From: Sediminibacterium sp.
GTDB lineage: Bacteria > Bacteroidota > Bacteroidia > Chitinophagales > Chitinophagaceae
Assembly: GCA_028288645.1 (NCBI GenBank)
Contig: JAQBNJ010000374.1
Span: 1-9,486, forward strand
Direction of reading: 5' to 3'
Length of the DNA: 9,486 bases
The notes under the pieces are model-generated. The model searched no databases, was not told the DNA's origin, and saw nothing but the letters and a program-made list of their open reading frames with translations. Every line of letters begins with the position of its first letter. The first letter of the stretch is position 1. Shown here in pieces: positions 6,036 to 9,486 of this stretch. The position numbers and the translations under genes are program-made.

Positions 6036-6572
6036 ATGAAAAAAGTAATTCTTGTTTATGGTATCATCGCCGGGGTGATCGTTACCGCTATGATGGCCTT
6101 CTCCACCGGTTATTTTTGCGCCAAAGGAGATTTTGAAGGCGGTATGATCTATGGTTATTCTGCCATGATCATTGCTTTCGCGATGATCTTTGTGGGCGTT
6201 AAGTCCTTCCGCGATAAACACAATGGCGGGGTCATCAATTTCGGGAAAGCATTTAAGATCGGCCTTTTTATCTCTTTGATCGCTTCTACCATCTATGTGA
6301 TCGGTTGGCTGATCAATTACTATTGCTTCATACCTGATTTTATGGATAAATATGCTGCGGTGATGATCGCCAAAGCAAAATCCAGCGGCATCAGTGCAGC
6401 GGAACTTGCCAGGAAAACAGCTGATATGGCACAGATGAGAGAATGGTACAAGAATCCTTTGTTTGTTATATTGATGACATACATAGAGATCCTGCCTGTT
6501 GGAGTGATCGTTACCCTCATCACCGCGTTGGTATTGAAAAGAACTACGCCTAAGCAAATACAAACTGCATGA
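6036..6572 (+). CDS. DUF4199 family membrane protein
   Basis: Inner-membrane protein of 178 aa with about four predicted transmembrane helices (near 4-26, 36-56, 72-98 and 141-167). The signature loop VGVKSFRDKHNGGVINFGKA (53-72) is typical of DUF4199, a Bacteroidota family of unknown function. A hydrophilic segment with charged residues (about 103-138) separates helices three and four. It begins with a plain MKK start, 112 bases after the regulator gene. Its stop overlaps the next start as ATGA (6569-6572), so the SRPBCC gene is probably translationally coupled to it. That coupling hints that the two products work together, but no biochemical role can be read from the sequence. A 190-aa open frame on the opposite strand is a shadow. 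Confidence 0.87.
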   Translation: MKKVILVYGIIAGVIVTAMMAFSTGYFCAKGDFEGGMIYGYSAMIIAFAMIFVGVKSFRDKHNGGVINFGKAFKIGLFISLIASTIYVIGWLINYYCFIPDFMDKYAAVMIAKAKSSGISAAELARKTADMAQMREWYKNPLFVILMTYIEILPVGVIVTLITALVLKRTTPKQIQTA

Positions 6573-6979
6573 GTGAATCATCCATTGTTATAAAGGAGAT
6601 CCTTATCAATGCCCCCGCATCAAAAGTTTGGGGTATGTTCATTGATCCGGTGTTTACAAGGCAAATGGGAGGCCAATACGTTTCTGACTGGCAGGTTGGG
6701 TCCTCTTTCCGTTGGCAGGCGCTTAATGGATCCCTGCTGACCAATGGAATGATCCTCGATATCGAACCGGAAAAATTCCTGCAGCATAGTTTGTATTATC
6801 CTGAAGAACTGGATGAGGTAATGGCAAGGATCACGTATTCATTGGATGAACAGGATGGAAAAACGGTCCTGAAAATTACAGAAGAATTTACCGATCCTGT
6901 CAGTGAAAAAGACTATGAAGATTCGATGGCAGGATGGGATGCGGCACTCACTATGATTAAGCAACTAATGGAAAAATAA
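6569..6979 (+). CDS. SRPBCC / AHSA1-like ligand-binding protein
   Basis: Cytoplasmic protein of 136 aa with the helix-grip fold that encloses a hydrophobic cavity. Visible marks of the AHSA1-like group: the opening strand IVIKEILINAPASKVWGMF (6-24), the segment GQYVSDWQVGSSFRWQ (35-50), a long central beta-sheet region ending TVLKITEEFTD (99-109), and the C-terminal helix GWDAALTMIKQLME (122-135) that lids the pocket. Length is standard for a single domain. These proteins bind lipids, polyketides or other hydrophobic compounds, or act as small enzymes; which applies here cannot be told. Its start overlaps the DUF4199 stop (ATGA), and the double-VOC gene follows after five bases, so it sits firmly inside one transcription unit. 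Confidence 0.85.
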   Translation: MSESSIVIKEILINAPASKVWGMFIDPVFTRQMGGQYVSDWQVGSSFRWQALNGSLLTNGMILDIEPEKFLQHSLYYPEELDEVMARITYSLDEQDGKTVLKITEEFTDPVSEKDYEDSMAGWDAALTMIKQLMEK

Positions 6980-6984
6980 ATCGT

Positions 6985-7749
6985 ATGAATTTACCAACAC
7001 CTATACTCGGAGAAGTTACAGCCATTACCATAACCACTCCCGACTTAGACACATCATCGGCTTTTTATAAAAAACTTGGATTTGATGAAATTATGCGCAG
7101 TGATTTCCCATTCCCATGGATACAGGTTTCTGATGGCGCCCTGCTGATGATGTTGCGGAAGGATGATAAGCCTTATATAGCATTGACATATTACGTAAAG
7201 GATATTGAGGCATCAGTTAAATTGATCGAAGATGTGGGGCTCGTTTTTGCTGAGATCCCCAAACCATCTGACTTTGTAAGGAAATATCTTTTACGCACAC
7301 CAGATGGCGCTAATATCAGCCTGATACATATTCCGGATGGTTTTATGCAACCTAAAGGGCCCACAATGCTTACGATGTCGCCGCAAGATTATACAAAACC
7401 GGAAAAATATGCAAACCAGGTTTGCGGAATGTTCGGAGAGTTTGCGATGCCGGTAAAAGACCTGGATGCATCCATTTTATTCTGGGAAAAACTGGGATTT
7501 CAAACATTGTCTAAAATGTCAAGTCATTATCCCTGGGCAATACTTTCAGATGGGCTCGCGATTGTTGGATTGCACCAGACGGAAAGTTTTACCGACCCTA
7601 CTATCACGTTTTTTGCAGCTGACATGAAAGGAAAAATTGAAAAGCTGAAACAGGATGGTTTGGAGAATTACAAGGAGATGGGACCTGCTAATATCGTTGT
7701 AACAACGCCGGAGCAACAGAAGATCAACCTGTTTAAATTGGGGATGTAG
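6985..7749 (+). CDS. double-VOC-domain protein with internal duplication
   Basis: Protein of 254 aa made of two complete VOC domains (about 10-116 and 148-254) joined by a linker. The halves are clear duplicates at a constant 139-residue offset: FYKKLGF (27-33) and FWEKLGF (166-172); PW then SDG at 44-51 and again at 183-190. Catalytic metal ligands appear lost: A13-I14 replaces the first-strand His, S112 sits where the last Glu is usual in the first half (TPDGANISLI), and N248 in the second. H197 (GLHQTE) is one retained candidate ligand. The single-chain pair probably mimics the VOC dimer, with one or two ligand pockets. It follows the SRPBCC gene by five bases, so it is co-transcribed. A binding or protective protein is more likely than a metal enzyme; substrate unknown. 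Confidence 0.83.
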   Translation: MNLPTPILGEVTAITITTPDLDTSSAFYKKLGFDEIMRSDFPFPWIQVSDGALLMMLRKDDKPYIALTYYVKDIEASVKLIEDVGLVFAEIPKPSDFVRKYLLRTPDGANISLIHIPDGFMQPKGPTMLTMSPQDYTKPEKYANQVCGMFGEFAMPVKDLDASILFWEKLGFQTLSKMSSHYPWAILSDGLAIVGLHQTESFTDPTITFFAADMKGKIEKLKQDGLENYKEMGPANIVVTTPEQQKINLFKLGM

Positions 7750-7828
7750 TTGAGGACAATTAATAATTAATAGTGAATAGTTAAGAATTAGACATCAAAA
7801 AATAATTCATTATTTAAAATCAAATAAA
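7750..7828. other. very AT-rich spacer between the two downstream VOC genes
   Basis: Only 13 of 79 bases are G or C. It contains the perfect odd palindrome ATTAATAATTAAT (7759-7771) and a weak inverted pair, 7769-7782 against 7801-7814, matching at 11 of 14 positions. No terminator and no TAnnTTTG box are visible, so read-through from the double-VOC gene into the next gene is possible but not shown. Confidence 0.5.
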
Positions 7829-8200
7829 ATGAAATTAGGTGCATTCTCTGTAAGCCTTAGTGTCAAGGACATTAATGCTTCAAAAGCGTTTTATGAAAAT
7901 TTGGGATTTGCTGTCTTTGCCGGTGGCCTTGATAAGAATTATCTCATCCTGAAAAATGAGAATGCACTCATCGGCCTGTTCCAGGGAATGTTTCCAAATA
8001 ATATCTTAACCTTTAACCCGGGTTGGGATGAGAACGCCAACAATATCGAATCATTTGATGATGTCAGGGAAATTCAACAGCAACTAAAAATAAAAGGGAT
8101 CGCGTTAGCGAGTGAAGCAGATGAAACAACAAGCGGCCCGGCAGGTTTTATGTTTTCCGACCCTGATGGGAATGTGATCCTGATCGATCAGCATCGTTAG
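7829..8200 (+). CDS. VOC family protein, last gene of the plus-strand run
   Basis: Single VOC-domain protein of 123 aa. Landmarks: FSVSLSVKDINASKAFYENL (6-25) for the first strand and helix, NALIGLFQGMFP (45-56) for the middle strands, and FMFSDPDGNVILIDQH (107-122) for the closing hairpin. The canonical first His is replaced by V8/S9 and the last Glu by I117, though H122 lies close by, so classical metal chemistry is doubtful. Bacteroidota carry many such short VOC proteins of unknown function. The start follows an A-rich tract (CAAATAAA) as usual for this phylum. It is separated from the double-VOC gene by 79 AT-rich bases, and may belong to the same operon or have been added next to it. 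A 36-bp-arm inverted repeat begins seven bases after the stop. Confidence 0.82.
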   Translation: MKLGAFSVSLSVKDINASKAFYENLGFAVFAGGLDKNYLILKNENALIGLFQGMFPNNILTFNPGWDENANNIESFDDVREIQQQLKIKGIALASEADETTSGPAGFMFSDPDGNVILIDQHR

Positions 8201-8206
8201 TTAATC

Positions 8207-8324
8207 CTCTGTGTAACTCAGTGCCCTCTGTGTCTCTGTGGTAAAGCCTTCGCTTCGATAGCAGCATCGTGCAATTCAATTTTTTTTCACCACAGAGATT
8301 CAGAGAGCACAGAGTTACACAGAG
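8207..8324. repeat. 36-bp-arm imperfect inverted repeat of CTCTGTG words between convergent VOC genes
   Basis: Left arm 8207-8242 and right arm 8289-8324 are reverse complements at 32 of 36 positions, around a 46-base loop. Each arm is built from repeated CTCTGTG/CACAGAG words. The loop ends in T7 (8281-8287), directly before the right arm, so there is no T tract after the stem on either strand. It could still stop transcription from both sides by forming a very long RNA stem, but its word-like make-up suggests a dispersed repeat. Confidence 0.8.
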
Positions 8325-8339
8325 AGTTGCCGATAGAAG

Positions 8340-8828
8340 TTAACGGGTTATCTCCTTCAACAGATCCTGCAGATCAAGATGCTCGGTTACCATTTGTAAG
8401 TTTCCATTTGAATCAATGGGCCATGATTCTCTGGGTCTATCCCAATACAATTCAACACCATTACCATCAGGATCATCCAAATACAATGCCTCCGAAACAC
8501 CATGATCAGATGCGCCCGTTAATGGATATTTCGCATCGATCAATCGCTGCAATATCATCGCGAGGTCTTTGCGGGTAGGATAGAGGATAGCAGTATGAAA
8601 CAATCCCGGCGCATGCACAGGTGCGGGTTTGGCATCTTTGCTGTACCATGTATTCAAGCCGATATGATGATGGTAGCCGCCCGCTGAAATAAATGCAGCC
8701 TGGGTTCCGTATTTCTGCATCAGTTCAAAACCCAATAAACCCTGGTAAAAGGATAAAGCTTTATCAAGATCGGAAACTTTCAAATGTACGTGGCCGATTC
8801 TTGTGTGTGCGGGAACGGTATAGGACAT
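8340..8828 (-). CDS. VOC family protein, extradiol-dioxygenase-like with intact metal triad
   Basis: Protein of 162 aa resembling the CatE/catechol-2,3-dioxygenase-like branch of the VOC superfamily. Unlike the other VOC proteins here it keeps all three expected metal ligands: H13 (IGHVHLKVSDLDKALSFY), H78 (GLFHTAIL) and E126 (DPDGNGVELYWD). The spacing of 65 and 48 residues is similar to that of extradiol dioxygenases. Family extras are also present: YHHHIGLNTW (52-61), DHG at 108-110, and the tyrosine before DPDGN (Y116). A ring-cleaving or related Fe(II)/Mn(II) activity is plausible; the substrate is not. A TAnnTTTG box precedes it, so it has its own promoter, and it faces the plus-strand run tail to tail. 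It is therefore probably regulated separately from the other VOC genes. Confidence 0.87.
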   Translation of the reverse strand: MSYTVPAHTRIGHVHLKVSDLDKALSFYQGLLGFELMQKYGTQAAFISAGGYHHHIGLNTWYSKDAKPAPVHAPGLFHTAILYPTRKDLAMILQRLIDAKYPLTGASDHGVSEALYLDDPDGNGVELYWDRPRESWPIDSNGNLQMVTEHLDLQDLLKEITR

Positions 8829-8845
8829 AAGTAGTAGTTGAAAAA

Positions 8846-8853
8846 CAAAGGTA
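8846..8853 (-). promoter_or_regulatory. -7 box of the dioxygenase-like VOC gene
   Basis: The minus strand reads TACCTTTG, a perfect TAnnTTTG match, 17 bases before the ATG at 8828. A leader of about 10-13 bases would result. The A/T-rich leader without SD fits Bacteroidota. No clear TTG is seen at -33. Confidence 0.6.
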
Positions 8854-8933
8854 AATTAATCAGGACTAACACTTGTAGTGGTCTGAGCTATTAAACCCAG
8901 CCCTAATGTAAATGTTATTTGGCTAAGGTTTTT

Positions 8934-9086
8934 GTTCCGTAGGAACATTCTTTGGGTAGAAGAATTTACATGCTTGAGTTCTTCGTTCCGTAGGAACGTT
9001 CCGTGATATGCCGCCACCAAACGTTCCTAAGGAACGTAATCAATCGCCTTTTTAAAATCGCTACCCACCAATTGTTCCGATGGAAC
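8934..9086. repeat. four GTTCCnnnGGAAC palindromes
   Basis: Copies lie at 8934-8946 and 8985-8997 (centre GTA), 9023-9035 (TAA) and 9074-9086 (GAT). Starts are 51, 38 and 51 bases apart. The third extends to ACGTTCCTAAGGAACGT (9021-9037) and the fourth to TTGTTCCGATGGAACAA (9072-9088), with compensating outer bases. A fifth half-site, GTTCCGTGA, touches the second copy at 8998. Compensatory change around a fixed GTTCC/GGAAC core suggests selection on pairing or on a dimeric binding site. Confidence 0.75.
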
Positions 9087-9100
9087 AAAATGTTTAAACA

Positions 9101-9131
9101 AAAAGCCTGCATTCATTTGAAGCAGGCTTTT
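9101..9131 (-). terminator. rho-independent terminator after sdhB
   Basis: AAAAGCCTGC (9101-9110) and GCAGGCTTTT (9122-9131) form a perfect 10-bp stem with an 11-base loop. On the minus strand the stem ends in a T5 run followed by GTTT. It lies 24 bases past the sdhB stop at 9156, with the right polarity. Confidence 0.85.
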
Positions 9132-9155
9132 ACTTATTATGAATTCACTTTACGT

Positions 9156-9486
9156 TTATTTATTATCAGTCAAACTCGCCACCAAATATTCCTTATTCAA
9201 CCTCGCAATATTTACCAATGAAATTTCTTTCGGGCAGGTTGCTTCACATGCACCCGTATTGGTACATGAACCAAAACCTTCTTTATCCATTTGCGCCAGC
9301 ATATTCACAACACGACTCTTGCGTTCAGGTTCTCCCTGGGGTAACAAAGCGAGATGAGAAACTTTGGCGCTTAAGAATAACATCGCGCTGCTGTTCTTAC
9401 AAGCCGCCACACATGCACCACAACCGATACACATCGCCGCTGCAAATGAAGCATCCGCATCATCTTTCGGGATGGGGAGTGAATTG
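9156..9486 (-). CDS. sdhB: succinate dehydrogenase / fumarate reductase iron-sulfur subunit, C-terminal part (partial)
   Basis: The last 109 residues of the iron-sulfur subunit of respiratory complex II; the frame runs off the right edge, so the N-terminal 2Fe-2S domain and the start are outside. Two cluster motifs are visible: [11 protein letters not shown] (C-x2-C-x2-C-x3-C), which gives the 4Fe-4S ligands plus one 3Fe-4S ligand, and [14 protein letters not shown] (C-x5-C-x3-CP) for the 3Fe-4S cluster. These carry electrons from the flavoprotein towards the quinone site at the inner membrane. The spacing, the LALLPQG segment and the tail [13 protein letters not shown] match the Bacteroidota form of SdhB/FrdB. 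The protein must begin further right, because CIGCGAC is internal in every family member and the frame continues upstream of the apparent ATG at 9434. A strong terminator follows. Confidence 0.92.
   Translation of the reverse strand, partial: NSLPIPKDDADASFAAAMCIGCGACVAACKNSSAMLFLSAKVSHLALLPQGEPERKSRVVNMLAQMDKEGFGSCTNTGACEATCPKEISLVNIARLNKEYLVASLTDNK

Larger units (their letters stand above)
8829..9155. other. 327-base gap without a gene
   Basis: The gap separates the dioxygenase-like gene from sdhB, both on the minus strand. It holds the promoter box at 8846-8853, four GTTCCnnnGGAAC palindromes (8934-9086) and the sdhB terminator hairpin (9101-9131). The small open frames across it have no fold signature, no plausible start context, and run through the repeats. 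Confidence 0.7.

Noticed and set aside
6009..6581. 190-aa minus-strand open frame
   Set aside because: It is the shadow of the DUF4199 gene: rich in His and Asp with no fold, while the plus-strand frame has four clean membrane helices and a family signature.
8934..9086. Possible CRISPR-like array
   Set aside because: The repeated unit is only 13 bases and palindromic, its centre varies, the intervals are unequal, and no cas gene is present.
9003..9221. 72-aa plus-strand open frame across the GTTCC palindromes and the sdhB terminator
   Set aside because: It reads through repeats, a terminator hairpin and the end of sdhB on the other strand, and has no recognisable domain.

Overview
The window looks like a piece of chromosome from a Bacteroidota bacterium, probably near the Chitinophagaceae. 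The reasons are TAnnTTTG-type promoter boxes, A-rich translation starts without a clear Shine-Dalgarno sequence, a Bacteroidota-style succinate dehydrogenase iron-sulfur subunit, a DUF4199 membrane protein, and moderate GC. No tRNA, rRNA, insertion sequence or CRISPR array is visible. The family-level placement is inference.

Layout. On the left, two minus-strand genes: a secreted M1-type zinc metallopeptidase (59-1957) and the Fe-S co-chaperone hscB (2177-2677). A repeat-rich divergent gap leads to a plus-strand lysine-ketoglutarate-reductase-like dehydrogenase (2930-4129). This converges on trmN6, a tRNA m6A methyltransferase (4259-4978, minus), across a long shared hairpin terminator. After a second divergent gap comes a plus-strand run, 5106-8200: VOC protein, membrane-tethered LuxR-type regulator, DUF4199 membrane protein, SRPBCC/AHSA1 protein, double-VOC protein, single VOC protein. 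It converges on a minus-strand VOC protein with an intact extradiol-dioxygenase-like metal triad (8340-8828). The right edge holds the C-terminal part of sdhB (minus, partial).

How they work together. The left genes are unrelated housekeeping or catabolic functions. The plus-strand run 5106-8200 is the most system-like part: the first two genes overlap, DUF4199 and SRPBCC overlap by ATGA, and the double-VOC gene follows after 5 bases. One DNA-binding protein with two membrane helices but no receiver domain sits among four predicted small-molecule-binding proteins or domains and a polytopic membrane protein. The simplest reading is a self-regulated response to a small hydrophobic or membrane-perturbing compound. 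The ligand is unknown and that role is inference.

The other striking property is non-coding. Nearly every gap holds its own, different, word-like inverted or tandem repeat: GTTTGTGG words and a 91-bp degenerate tandem duplication (2683-2892), an ATCCG-rich dyad (5015-5079), a 36-bp imperfect inverted repeat made of CTCTGTG words (8207-8324), and four GTTCCnnnGGAAC palindromes (8934-9086).
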